Assembly (NCBI GenBank): GCA_036768485.1
Contig: JAVLUZ010000812.1
Coordinates: forward strand, 62,001-126,000
Direction: 5' to 3'
DNA length: 64,000 nt
DNA from: Mermis nigrescens
Lineage: Eukaryota > Nematoda > Enoplea > Mermithida > Mermithidae
Shown one piece after another: positions 22,950 to 33,730 of this stretch. A program made the position numbers and the translations under genes. The first letter of the stretch is position 1. Each line of letters starts with the position of its first letter. The notes below the pieces were generated by a model, which was not told where the DNA came from, ran no database searches, and was given only the letters and a program-made list of their open reading frames with translations.

Positions 22950-24133
22950 CAGTGATCGACCGGGCTCAAAAAATACCGGGCCCGGGCCCGGGCTTATATA
23001 CTAACAACATGCCTTGCTTCCAATATAATGTTATGCATAAGATACATATTTAGACCGATTTTACATTTGTTATTTGTCAAACGCAAGGCTTACTGCTGTA
23101 TCAAGAAGATTTTTGAATTCTAAGCTCTGTTAATTATTCAATCTTTTTAAAAATAAATTAAGTAGTTAGCAAGGATTTTGGTAGCATTTTTAAAGCAAGA
23201 ACAAAGTTTTTAATACCATAGCGCGCAATTCCATTATTAAAATGCACGTGCAACTAGACACGGTTTGGAAAATCACAAGGTTTCATGTAGATATTTAAAG
23301 GAAATTGAGCATTAAATTTATGCATTCAGACATAACAGCGACTATGATATGGTCGGATAGAAGATATGCTGTTTGGATTTCAGAAATCAATTTATAGCGT
23401 ACATTGACGTCGATTGAAATTGTGTAGTGTATAGGATAGCACACGTATTGAAGCCATAGGTGTAGCCAGTGGGCATTGGGGGCACATGCCCCCCCCGAAA
23501 TTTTTCAGAAATTTTGTTTATTTTTCGAGTGTAATAATTGTGTCTAGAAAATTGAGTTCAAAAAGGCAAAAACGTCAAAAATTTTCCGGCGCTTCGTGCC
23601 GAGTCTTTATTATATTTATTGTTATATAGATCCAATGAGTTCAAAAGCTTAAATTAGCTAAAATAATCGATCAATTCACATCGCTTTAGTGATTTATTGC
23701 TCATTTGTTCGTTGAATGAAACTGCGCATGCTTTTTGAGCATAACAGTAAATGTGCGAAAATGATTGTGTACCAGTTTGTCTATTCTTTGCTTTGTTTGT
23801 CTTTCTTTACAAGGACAGGACACATAATCCTATTTTAAATGAAAGGAATGGCCAAATTTTCTTATGTTTCTGCGCATTTTCTGTTTTCTGAATTATATCT
23901 TGTTAATAAGAAGGCCACAAATGGGCCCGAAAACGATAAGAACAAAATTGTCATTGATACATCTTTAATGGATTTAAACAGAATCACAGGCTAGCAAATT
24001 CATAAGAAATACGGACAACAGCTGAAATAGTAAACGTCTAAAATATTAGCGATAATTATTTGAGGCCCGGTGGTTTTCAGCCGGGCCCGGGCCTGCTTTG
24101 ACCGGCCGGGCCCGGGTACCCGGTCGATCACTG
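22950..24133. mobile_element. B: second copy of hAT element A, internally deleted
   Basis: It begins CAGTGATCGACCGGG and ends CCCGGTCGATCACTG. The exact duplication CTGTTGAC lies at 22942-22949 and 24134-24141. It is collinear with A, including the left part of nested element D at the same site (from 23455). It then jumps to A-like right-end sequence, deleting the segment matching A about 10540-11427. About 165 bp present here (23630-23795) is missing from A. Confidence 0.9.
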
Positions 24134-24416
24134 CTGTTGACCCCGCAACATGAGGCTTACCACCAGAATTTATATTTTCCCAGAAAACCTAACAAAAGCG
24201 TTTTTAGTAATTTTGGCTCAAAATGGCCATTTTTCACCGTATTGCTTCAATTCCATTAAATTTTTTTGTGAAAATTCGTTTTTGTCCCTACTATCGTCGA
24301 AACGTCAAAAAATGATGTTTGTGGCGCATGCGTTTGCATCGTTTTTAACCCCTAAAGGTGGAACTTAAAAAAATTCTCCGGGACTGTCTCCCATAATTCC
24401 CATACTCGAATTTAAG

Positions 24417-24860
24417 AAAATTATGCAGAGCATGGGAATTCTGGTTGAGGGTGACATTTTAAGGTGTCTTTTTTGGGCTCAAAAATGACGGATACGCGTT
24501 AAAAACTTCGTTTTTTGGCGTTTCTGACGGTGCTCTATCTTTCTAGAGCATAAATACATTTAAAAAATTTGAAAAAAATAAAAAAATCGTATACATAAAA
24601 TTTGACTGTTTCGAGCAAACAGATAGCTATGCGCTTAAAACGGCACCTTTTTCTCCCGACTTTGCGATATCACGAATTCCTGGGGGAAGAGGGGTGAAAA
24701 TATTTCTGGGGGAAGGAGGTGATAAAATTTCTGGGGGACGGGGTGATAAAATTTCTAGGGGACGGGGTGAAAAAATTTCTAGGGGACGGGGTGAAAAAAT
24801 TTCTGGAGGGTTGGCTTCAAAATTTTTAAGGAGTGAACCCTCTTGACCCCCTAGATTATG
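24417..24860. repeat. Dispersed repeat U
   Basis: Features shared with copies at about 18685, 35822, 39209, 44770, 58215 and 63425 are a CATGGGAATTCTGG start, GGGCTCAAAAATGA, ATACGCGT, GGCGTTTCTGA, CTCTATCTTTC and an ending with C-rich runs before ATTATGTATG. Here the 3' part contains five imperfect units of TTTCTGGGGGACGGGGTGA (24675-24810). I could not find a convincing target duplication. It is probably another MITE family. Confidence 0.55.
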
Positions 24861-24915
24861 TATGCTCGACACACATGTCCGTGTAAGTCTCGTCAAATAA
24901 TTTTCTATTTAACAG

Positions 24916-25176
24916 AGTGGTTTTGGAGGCGGAGGTGGCTTAGGTCGCGGAAAGCCTGTCAACGCTAATGCCACCTCTTCTGATGCGTCTGGTGGCGGAT
25001 TTGGTTTTGGATCTGGCGGTGGAGGCGCTAGATTTGGATCCAATTCCGGCGGAGGCGGTGGTGGTTTTGGATTTGGTGGTGACTCCGGATTTGGATCTGG
25101 CGGCGGTGGGCGTTCTGGCGATAACGCATGCCACAAATGCGGTCAGGAAGGACATTTTTCACGCGACTGCCCCCAG
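24916..25176 (+). CDS. vasa: Vasa exon: FG/GG-rich region and zinc knuckle 3
   Basis: The acceptor ATTTAACAG and donor GTTGGG bound 87 codons in phase 0/0. The first 65 residues are a Gly/Phe/Ser-rich low-complexity stretch (GFGGGGGLGRGKPVNA, later GGGFGFGSGGGGARFG). The last 15 contain the third knuckle, CHKCGQEGHFSRDC, followed by PQ. Large opposite-strand frames rich in Pro (24909-25155) are its antisense shadows. Confidence 0.9.
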
Positions 25177-25569
25177 GTTGGGACACTCGCGTGTAATGTA
25201 TGATTGGGATTCCCGTCTCGAGTCAGCCATCTCCTTATCCCCCAAAATCGGAGGTTGTCCAATTTTGAGTGAAACTGTTTGTTTCAGGCTATTTTTAGGT
25301 GTTTTTGGAATTGGTCGAAACTAGTAGGCTTTTCACCCTCCTACCCCATGGTTCAAGTTCATACCCCCAACTCTTGTCGGGTGTTTAACAAAGTTGGGTT
25401 TCGGTTCTTGTTATGTACAGAGCATCCAAAATGGTCATATGAATTAGTAGTCAGTGGTCGTTATAACATGTTTTTTTAGAGCTGTGCCGGGGCCGCCTTT
25501 TTTGCCGGGGCCGGGGCCAAGAAAAAGCGTGCTTTACCGTGTTCATAGTACGACCCTACCCTACCCCTT

Positions 25570-25676
<107 letters not shown>

Positions 25677-25732
25677 TTGCTAGTAGGTATGCGCGTCAAA
25701 CGTTAATATTTGTTGGGATTACAAGATATAAC

Positions 25733-26166
25733 GGAACATGGGCATCGAGGAGCTTGGGACGTGGGCGTAGGAGGTTAGGGGTATGCAACCCCCAGAAGTT
25801 GGAATACCCCCAGAATTCAATTTTTGAAATTTTTTTGCTTTTTTAGCGATTTTTTGATGCCATTGGATAGTGCTCGACGAGTAACGTCGGAAAATGGTGT
25901 TTTTCACCACCACCCCCAGAAAGTTTTTCACACTCCCAAAGTTTCGGTGCTGCCCACCTATGGCCTAGACCCCCAGAATTCACTACCCCCCCAAAATCAG
26001 CTAAACGCCCCAGAAATTGATTTTCAGAATTTTTTGTTTTTTGCGATTTTTTGATGCTAATGGAAATGCAAGAAAACGGTGTTTTTCCGCCCTACCATAT
26101 ATTATCAAGCACTTTTTGACTTCGAAAAGTTTTGGAACCCCAGAATTTTTGAGCTGCCCATGTATG
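25733..26166. mobile_element. R6: dimeric family R MITE nested in N
   Basis: A reverse-orientation R copy, ending CTGCCCATGTATG. The flanks are GATATAAC (25725-25732) and GATTTAAC (26167-26174), 7 of 8. An internal R end at about 25950 (GCTGCCCACCTATGG) shows it is a head-to-tail dimer like R2. Confidence 0.7.
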
Positions 26167-26514
26167 GATTTAACTCCTCTGACTTGGATGCGTTTTTCAA
26201 TGAGCTTTACTTCGCACTTTTTTAGGCTTATTATTCTATTTGTTCTGATAGACGTAGCTGTTTGCTACCAAGCAAGCTGGAAAGCTCGGCTATATGAATT
26301 GCAATTCAAAATATGTCAATTTTGATTATTAACTAGAAATTTGCACCAACCTGACATAATAAAATAAAGATCTGAATTAGCAAGATGTGTGGTGTTGCTT
26401 GAAATTGAAATTGAAGGTAATCTGCCCAAAACATTATCAATTTTCTACATTATAATCAATTCTAACACTGGCCCCGGCGCCGGGGCCAGCCTGGCCGGCC
26501 GCGGCACAGCTCTA

Positions 26515-27982
26515 GTTTTTTTCACACTTAACGTAATGTATCACAAGCTTGCTTCAACCCTTAAAACGTTATTCGTGGCGTCAGACGATAGATGATTAAT
26601 TTCAAACCGAATTTTATAGAACAAAATTTGTGACATAAGTATTCATACGTCTACATGGATAAAAATCGTTTCATTCGCTAAACTAAAGAGATTAACTTAC
26701 GATTGGATAATTGAGTTGGATTTTTCCATCTCAAGACTTTCTAGCAGCAGCTTGTGTTCCCCTAAAATCCTGAAAAAGTAAAAGGCTTTTCACAATTTTA
26801 GAGCTGGTTGAAATCCCCTCTCACTCCTCATCTATGCATGTCCTTGTGTGACTCGAATGCATATGTATTGCATTTATCTTATAGCATGACCCCAGGAGGG
26901 TACTGGTAAGGTGTGTGTGTACACATGCATGCATTAATCGTTTGTACATAAATCCAAAGCAGAATAGTAAGACTGCGTAGTGCATAGTTATAAATCTGTT
27001 TATAAATTTGATTGCTCAGTCTATGAGCTATGCTCATTAAGGGTTGCTAGGTCATCTGGGAGAGGACAAATAAGATATGGTAGGTGCCACAAAACAGGAT
27101 ATCAAATTATTTGTTTTCTCAATCCTTGTTCGCCACTCTGATCCAAATATTCAGAAATTTTGCAATTTGGCGTAAAGCGAAATAACATCTGAAAATTTTG
27201 TTAAAGCTCATGGTTCCATTCCTGATGCTCAAATGCTTTCGCTAGCTATTTATCAAATAATGAACTCATTTAATTTTGCAACCTTAAATTGCACTAGCGT
27301 TAACGTTATTGCATTCTCCGACAATTTCTTCAGGTAGGTTTTTCAATAAAGATCTGAAAATCGTTTTCGTCTAGTATATTTCAAATCTTGTAGCAGGCAC
27401 ATATTTCCATAAGGGGTGAGGGGGTACTACCCCGGCCTCGGGGTTCAAGACTCGAATAAATGTCAGACGATTTTAGACCTTCATACATTTTCTTCATGAT
27501 TTTTAGGAACGAAAGTAGCAAAGACGTCAAAATTTTTACGGCACTTCGCGCCGATTTGTACCCATAAAATGCCTGAAATGAAGTTAAAATGGTCTGAAAA
27601 GTCAAAATCTTCGACGATTTCTTATATTTTTCACTTGCAAAAGTGACGAAGCGAGTCGGCATTGGATAAAGAACACTAAAAAATGCAGTTTTCGACATTA
27701 AAACATTTTTTATAGAATGTTTTTACCATTTTTCATATTTGACCTGCAAAAAAGGCTATGACCCCGACGTAGGGGTAGTAACCCCCTCAGTTTCATGTGA
27801 GCATGATTGCTTCTTCCCTAATCTCAAAATATGCTGAATGGGAATGTGTTGATTTCACCCCTGAACTTTCGACCTTGGGAAGCTATGGTAACAGGTACTA
27901 TATGAACTTCATACGACGCTGCGCTAAGTTTATGTACACACTGTTAAAGCAGGTGTGCACATACTTTACCAATGGCCCCCAC
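26515..27982. other. Intron sequence, mostly unassigned
   Basis: About 1.5 kb of AT-rich intron. A fragment at about 27395-27800 resembles the dispersed repeats, with a decayed hairpin box at 27541 and a GGGGGTACTACCCC word. No exon is recognised. Confidence 0.4.
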
Positions 27983-28401
27983 CATAGGTGCACAAGGTCA
28001 GGGTCGGCAGGGGGGGTGAAATGCCGCCAAAAATCTAAAACAGTAAATTTAACGTTCACGATTTTTTTGCTGTTTTAATGATCAAAATGGTCAAAATAGC
28101 CTATAATACGTTTTTTCGTGTTAATAACATTTTAAAAGCATTCTTAGTCCATTTTGACTGCATTATATAACTTTTAACACTAAAAAATGCAAAAATTTAT
28201 CAATTTTGGGCGCTTTTTGAGTGAAAAGTACTTGAAAGTACTGATCTGGCGCGAAGCGCCGGAAAAATTTTGACATTTTTACTGATTTTGATGTCAAAAA
28301 TGATGCAGAACAAGACCTGTTTGCTCAAAATCGCCGGACAGTACCGGTCTAGCTGACCCCTCAGGGGCGTAATACCCCCTCACCCCCTATGTGCATGTGT
28401 G
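27983..28401. mobile_element. T1: T-family hAT-like MITE
   Basis: It begins CATAGGTGCACAAGGTCAGG and ends CCCCCTATGTGCATGTGTG. The exact duplication GCCCCCAC lies at 27975-27982 and 28402-28409. It contains a perfect GGCGCGAAGCGCC box near 28248 and no coding sequence. Other T copies lie at 20302, 29040, 29672, about 50305, about 54284 and 57958. Confidence 0.85.
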
Positions 28402-28514
28402 GCCCCCACCTAGAAGATGTGTACTACGTAGTTAGCTGAGTCATACTACATATGTCAGTTTTATCAATTTTTGAGTAGGCGTCCTATTGTACTGATCTGT
28501 ATTGTCATTTTCAG

Positions 28515-28716
28515 GGAGGCGGCGGGGATAATAAATGCCGTAAATGCGGCGAGGAGGGTCATTTTGCGCGTGATTGCCCAAGTGGCGGTGGTGGAGCCGG
28601 TGAAGGTTGTCGACGTTGTAAGGATCCAGGTCACATGGTTCGCGATTGTCCGATGCCGATGACTTGCTATAATTGCAATCAGGAGGGGCATCAAAGCAAA
28701 GATTGCCAAAATCCCA
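28515..28716 (+). CDS. vasa: Vasa exon: zinc knuckles 4, 5 and 6
   Basis: The acceptor CATTTTCAG and donor GTGAGT bound 67 codons plus one base. It encodes CRKCGEEGHFARDC, CRRCKDPGHMVRDC and CYNCNQEGHQSKDC, all intact C-X2-C-X4-H-X4-C knuckles, with a SGGGGAGEG linker between the first two. With the other exons this gives six knuckles. It ends in phase 1 (A), joining GG at 30521 as AGG (Arg). Confidence 0.93.
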
Positions 28717-29011
28717 GTGAGTGCTCCGTCCGCCGCCTTCTCTTTCTTTCTATACCTTTTCTCTAGTGCATTTACATATTTTTATCACTTCTATCCGTGT
28801 CACTGCTCGAAATTTCGTTTCGAGAGGAAGTCCCCAGTCACTTTTAATGAAGGGGGGGTAAATGACTTCGAGTTTTTTCTGGCTAAAAATTTCAAAGAAG
28901 CACCTGAAATGTTGAAAAAGCGCCATTTTTCGCCAAAAATCGAAGAGGTAAAAATCGACTGACTTTAAGGAAATCGGGGACAACCAGCTTTGGTTACGGG
29001 ATCGCCCTGTT

Positions 29012-29619
29012 CATACATGTAACGGCTCGAAATTGGGGGGCATAGGTGCACAAGGTCAGGGTCGGCAGGGTGGGGTAAAATCCGAAAAATCCAAAACATT
29101 AAATTTCTCGTTCACGATTTTTCTGCTGTTTTAACGATCAAAATGGTCAAAATAGCTTATAAAACGTTTTTTCGTTGGAATATCGCATTTTAAAAGCATT
29201 TGTAGTCAATTTTGACTGCATTATATCACTTTTAACATTAAAAAATGCAAAAATTTGTCAATTTTGGGCGCTTCTTGAGTAAAAAGTACTTTAAAGTCCT
29301 AATGTATCGCGAAGCGCCGGAAAAATTTCGACGTTTTTACTACTTTTGACCTCAAAAATGATGCAAAAAACGTTCCATCAGCTCAAAATCGCCGGACAGA
29401 ACCTGTCCGGCTGAGTCTTCAGGGGGTAATAAGTCCCCCTCACCCCTCCTATGTGCATGTATAGGGGGTAAATGACCTACATATTTTTGGCCTAAAAACG
29501 GCCGAAAAATTCAATTTTTTCCAAAAATGGGGGGGTCAAAGATTTTCTGGCTTTAGGGGAGATGGAGTGACGTCCGACTTAGGGTGGGGAATCCCCATCC
29601 CCCTCTTACATGTACATAT
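29012..29619. mobile_element. S-family MITE containing a T copy
   Basis: It begins CATACATGTAACGGCTCGAA and ends TTACATGTACATATG. The flanks GCCCTGTT and CCCCAGTT match at 6 of 8. A T-family element (about 29040-29466, CATAGGTGCACAAGG at its start, box GCGAAGCGCC at about 29309) is inserted in the S body. S resumes at GGGGGTAAATGACC. Confidence 0.6.
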
Positions 29620-29671
29620 GCCCCAGTTATATATCGCCCTTATGCTCATGTTGTCCGATCGATGTTCAAAA

Positions 29672-30071
29672 CATACGTGCACATAGGGGGAAGGGGGTGG
29701 TACTACTCCTGCTGAAGGATCAGTCAGACAGGTAATGTCCGCCGATTTTGAGCTGACGAAACGTTTTTTGCATCATTTTTAAGGTCAAAAGTAGTAAACA
29801 TGTAAAAATTGCGCTTAGCTTCGGATTAGTACTTTTATGTACGTTCTACACAAAAAGCGTCAAAAATTGATCAATTTCTGTATTGTTTTACTTTTAAAAA
29901 TGCATTAAAAATGTATTAAAAATGCGATAATACCACGAAAAAGACGTTTTATAGGCATTTTGACCTTTTTGGTCGTTTAAACAACGAAATAATCGTGAAC
30001 GTTAAATGTACTGTTTTGGATTTCTGAGATTTTACCCTCCCCTCTGGCAACCCTGACCTTGTGCATCTTTG
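29672..30071. mobile_element. T3: T-family MITE, reverse orientation
   Basis: It begins CATACGTGCACATAGGGGG and ends ACCTTGTGCATCTTTG. The flanks are GTTCAAAA (29664-29671) and GTTCAATA (30072-30079), 7 of 8. The interior matches T1 in reverse complement. Confidence 0.75.
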
Positions 30072-30520
30072 GTTCAATACGCGTTAGAATGAAGCTTATA
30101 ATGATTCATTATTCAGTTTACGTATAAAAATATGTAATATAAAGCTGGTATTTACGTAAAGCGTTTTTCTGAATACGCAAGTTTTTTTTCAGGCTACAGT
30201 ATTATGTATTCGTTTAAGGTCGATTGTTGTGTTGATCGTCATTTGAGTGTTTCATGAAATAATCTTGGTTAATTGAGCCGGGTGTATTTGTGAACATTTT
30301 TCAGAAAAATGTACTTAATTAATTTGTCGCTGAACGATGTGAAAAGTCCGAAAACATAATCTTTCATAACTAAGACGCCTTTCTATCCTACGTTTTTATC
30401 GATAGCTAAAATGAGTAAAAAATTCGGTGGCTACGCCTATGGCGCTCAGCTCATCATATGTTTAAAAAGAAAATTTCTAGCAGGAAGACATCCTCAGATT
30501 TTGTAATCTTTTTCGTATAG

Positions 30521-30695
30521 GGACTGAAAGACCGCTAGCTGAAGGCCAAAAGCCACCACAAACGTATCAACCGAAAGAAATATCAGAGGAAGAATTATGT
30601 AGCATAGAACGAATTCACACGGGCATTAATTTCGAAAGATACGACGACGTTAAGGTTCAAGTCACTGGACCAGGAGAAGGAACGACACCGATGCA
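30521..30695 (+). CDS. vasa: Vasa exon: region before the Q motif
   Basis: The acceptor TTTCGTATAG and donor GTAAGA bound the exon. After the AGG joint the frame reads TERPLAEGQKPPQTYQPKEI, SEEELCSIERIHTGINFERY and DDVKVQVTGPGEG. GINF-x-YDD-x-x-V-x-VTG is the signature stretch just upstream of the Vasa helicase core. It ends in phase 2 (CA), completed by the next exon to Gln. Confidence 0.92.
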
Positions 30696-30932
30696 GTAAG
30701 AAACAGTTTTTCTACATTTACCTACATATTCAATTGTTTTGAGTTGACCGATGTTCCACTTTTTGCATGCGAAATATGACGGAGCCGAACGATATGCCTC
30801 GTCTTTTTATAAACGAGGGCCCTAAATTTGATCAGGTATGCAGAGTGAAGGAACCTGATTTTTTTATTGAAACGGGAAAACCAGGAATTTTAATAATTTT
30901 CTGTCTGTTTGTAAGAAAGAACCACACTCGAT

Positions 30933-31558
30933 CATACCTGGGCAATGGATTTTGGTTCTAAAGGTACCGGGGTCCCTTTTGTTGAGGTTGGTTGGTTGGT
31001 TCTCTGGCCGGTTGGTTGGTTTGCTTGGTTGGTTAGTTGTTTGATTGGTTGGCCGGTTAGTTGGTTGGCTAGTTGGTTGGTTGGTTGGCTAGTTGGTTGG
31101 TTGTTTAGCTGGCTGGTTGGTTGTTTAGCTGGCTGGTTGGTTGTCTGGTTGGCTACTTGGTTGGTTGGTTGGCTAGTTAGTTGGTTGAGTGGTTGGCTAG
31201 TTGGTTAATTGGTTGCTTGTTTGGCCAGTTGGTTAATTGTTTGGTTTGGTAAGTGGTTGGTTGGTTGGCTAGTTGGCCGGTTAGCTGCTTGGTTGGTTGG
31301 CTAGTTGTTGGTTGTTTGGCCGCTTGGTTGGTTGTTCGGTTGGCCAGTTGGCTGGTTGGTTGGCCGGTTAGTTGGTTGGTTGGCTAGTTGGCTGGTTGTA
31401 TCATTTTCTCACTTTTTTATTTTCGGGTCAAGAACTTCTACCCCCCCCCCCAATCAAAAACTGTTTTTTCTAGCGCCACCCAGCTGGGGTTCTGAAGGTT
31501 GCAAACTGCCTTCTGGCGCCACCCGGCGGTGCGGGTGGCCCGGCATTGCCCACCTGTG
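30933..31558. mobile_element. O: hAT-like element with a (GGTT)-based minisatellite
   Basis: It begins CATACCTGGGCAATG and ends CATTGCCCACCTGTG. The exact duplication CACTCGAT lies at 30925-30932 and 31559-31566. The body (about 30985-31400) is a minisatellite of GGTTGGTTGGCTAGTTGG-type words. The ends match those of element I. Repetitive Trp-Leu-Val-Gly open frames here are artefacts. Confidence 0.88.
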
Positions 31559-31821
31559 CACTCGATTTAACTCGTATTTGATTATTATTGCATCATTTTT
31601 CCATTATTACCGTAATCACATTTTTAGAAATTCAAGTATGTAGTATGCGATGCTTCAGGAAGTGAATATGTGAGAGTATTTTCCTGTTTTTTCTTCTGAA
31701 TTTTTCCGCAAGAATCAGACTACAAAAGCGGTTTTAACTTTTGATGCAGTAATGCGGCTTAATACAAGCATACGTCTCTATATGACTCGACATACTGTAG
31801 AATATCATATTTATTGTATTA

Positions 31822-33147
31822 ACGGGTGTCCACTAAAAAATGAGACTGTGTTTGAATGTAAATTACTCTTGAAGTTTTTAAGCTACAAAAAAGAGTAACA
31901 TATCATTGTAAAGCGCAATTTTGACTGAGTTGGATAGTGTTATTTGTGTAAACTAAAATTGTTTTTGTATTTTTTGCGATGACTTCGAATCTGGATATGC
32001 TTCGTCTTCGCGTGTACAAGTTCTATAATGACAACTCTGACAATGGCAAACTTTTTACTGTACGTCACTTTGTGAGCGAAGGCGAATCCAAAGCCACCAT
32101 TTACCGGATTCTCAAACGCTGTGGTGATGGTCTGGAGTATTCTAGACAGTCCGGTTCTGGCCGGAAAGCGAAATTGATGACGAAAAACCGGATAAAAAAG
32201 TTGAAATCTTCATTTAACGACAGTGGTACCACTTCGATCCGCCAGGCTGCCCAAAAATTAATATTTCAAAGTCGTACGCGCACAAAATTGTAAAGAAAAA
32301 GTTGAAAATGCAATATCAAAAGAAAATTCGTATTCCTTCTTGATCTGAAGTTCAAATTAATCTTGCAAAAATGAAATGTGGGCGCCTTTATCGAAAATTT
32401 GGCGAAAAACATTTAATAATGGAAGATGAATCTTATTTCACCCTAACTCACTCTTCCATCGGTGGAAATTCGGGATTTTACACCAAAAACTTTGGCGCAG
32501 CTCCTAATGCAGTTAAATTTACGAAAAAAGCCAAATTTGAGCAAAAAGTTTTGGTTTGGGTTGCAATCGGCTCCAAAGGTATTTCGCAAAGTTTCAACCG
32601 AAAGTCCGGTTACGCCATCACGTCGCAGCGTTATTTGAAAGAATGTATTAAGCGTCGGTTGATTCCTTACATCCTTGGGAACTATAGTCAGGATGAATAC
32701 GTGTTTTGGCCCGATCAAGCTAGCTCGCATTACGCCAAAATCGTTCTCGATTACCTGAAAGCTGAAAACGTCACTTTTGTTGAAAAACGCATGAATCCCG
32801 CTTGCGTTCCTGAGATTCGACCAATTGAAGATTTTTGGTCTTATCTTAAGTCTCTGGTGTATGCTAATGGCTGGCAAGCCAAATCTTGGCAGCAGCTTAG
32901 CACCAGGATCAAGTACTGCTTGAAAAAGTTGATCGAGATGTTGTACACAAGCTTGCAGTGAGTACCAATGGTAGAATTGATTCGGTTCGACGACATGGCG
33001 TGATAGAAAATCGCTAAGTGTAGCATTCGATAGAAATAAAGATTAACTGTCAAACAGTGTATTGTTTGTCTGGTTTGATGCAGTAGTTGTTGAATAAATT
33101 AGTTTTAAAACCCAGTCACCCAGTCTCATTTTTTAGTGGACACCCGT
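31822..33147. mobile_element. Mariner-type (IS630-Tc1-mariner) element, complete ends
   Basis: The 27-bp terminal inverted repeats are perfect: 31822-31848 begins ACGGGTGTCCACTAAAAAAT and 33121-33147 is its exact complement. A TA dinucleotide flanks each end (31820-31821 and 33148-33149), the standard target duplication. The length of 1,326 bp is typical. It lies in a vasa intron, in the same orientation as the gene. Identical ends suggest a recent insertion although the transposase is broken. Confidence 0.93.
31979..33017 (+). pseudogene. Mariner-type transposase, frameshifted
   Basis: The ATG at 31979 starts MTSNLDMLRLRVYKF, with a helix-turn-helix-like N-terminal part (SKATIYRILKRCG). The catalytic part has MEDESYF (first Asp), FWPDQASSHYAK (second Asp) and RPIEDFWSYLK (third acidic residue). 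By my count 37 residues lie between the second Asp and the Glu, i.e. DD37E spacing. Three lesions are visible. A frame change near 32256-32270 would otherwise read KLNISKSYAHKIVKKKL. A TGA at 32341 interrupts the frame. A second frame change in the A-run near 32920-32930 would otherwise read VDRDVVHKLAVSTNGRI before a stop at 33015. The copy cannot make full-length protein. Confidence 0.9.
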
Positions 33148-33576
33148 TAGTTTAAAACACTTTTGTAGTCGCTTCAAACTTTTTCAAAAACCTCACAGTT
33201 AAATGAAACAGACTATGGGTATAGTCTGTTTCACGTAACCTTATACATACATACTCAGTGGACAACAGTTTTCGATTCAGTAAGGATCCACTACATATGC
33301 CGTTCAAACCGAAGCCATAATTATGGTGTACTGCACATGGGAATTGATGAGTCGATGAAATGATTTAATGTGCGAAATTGTATTAGGTACTGTACTATAG
33401 GCAATTTTCTTGCTCTGATTGGTCATTGCTCTGAAAAGCACTTTCTGAGCACTTGCGTAGTTTTAAGCCTTTATACATCCTAACATTTTGGACGCATTTT
33501 CGGGTTGTAAAGGGAAGGCATATGAAGATTCATTCTGCGTCCTTATGAAAAACAGGTCCATTATTTCATTACATAG

Positions 33577-33730
33577 ATCGTTCGATGAAGCTGGTTTTAC
33601 TGAAACGATTCTGGCTAACGTTATGAAGGCGAATTTCACTAAACCCACGCCTATTCAAAAACGTGCCATTCCTATTATCATGGCTGGTCATGATTTGATG
33701 GCTTGTGCCCAGACTGGATCAGGCAAAACG
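33577..33730 (+). CDS. vasa: Vasa exon: Q motif and Walker A (motif I)
   Basis: The acceptor is CATTACATAG, and CA plus A gives CAA. The frame reads [36 protein letters not shown] and [22 protein letters not shown] is the Q motif that reads adenine and AQTGSGKT is the P-loop that binds ATP phosphates. An in-frame alternative acceptor 21 nt upstream (AAAACAG, exon start 33556) would add seven residues. I prefer the downstream site because it places SFDEAG directly after the conserved Pro. The donor is GTGAGG, phase 0. Confidence 0.93.

Noticed and set aside
24909..25155. Pro-rich antisense open frames
   Set aside because: Exact antisense of the Gly-rich vasa exon 24916-25176.
30945..31643. 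Long Trp/Leu/Val/Gly open frames that look like membrane proteins
   Set aside because: They are read-through of the GGTT-based minisatellite in element O.
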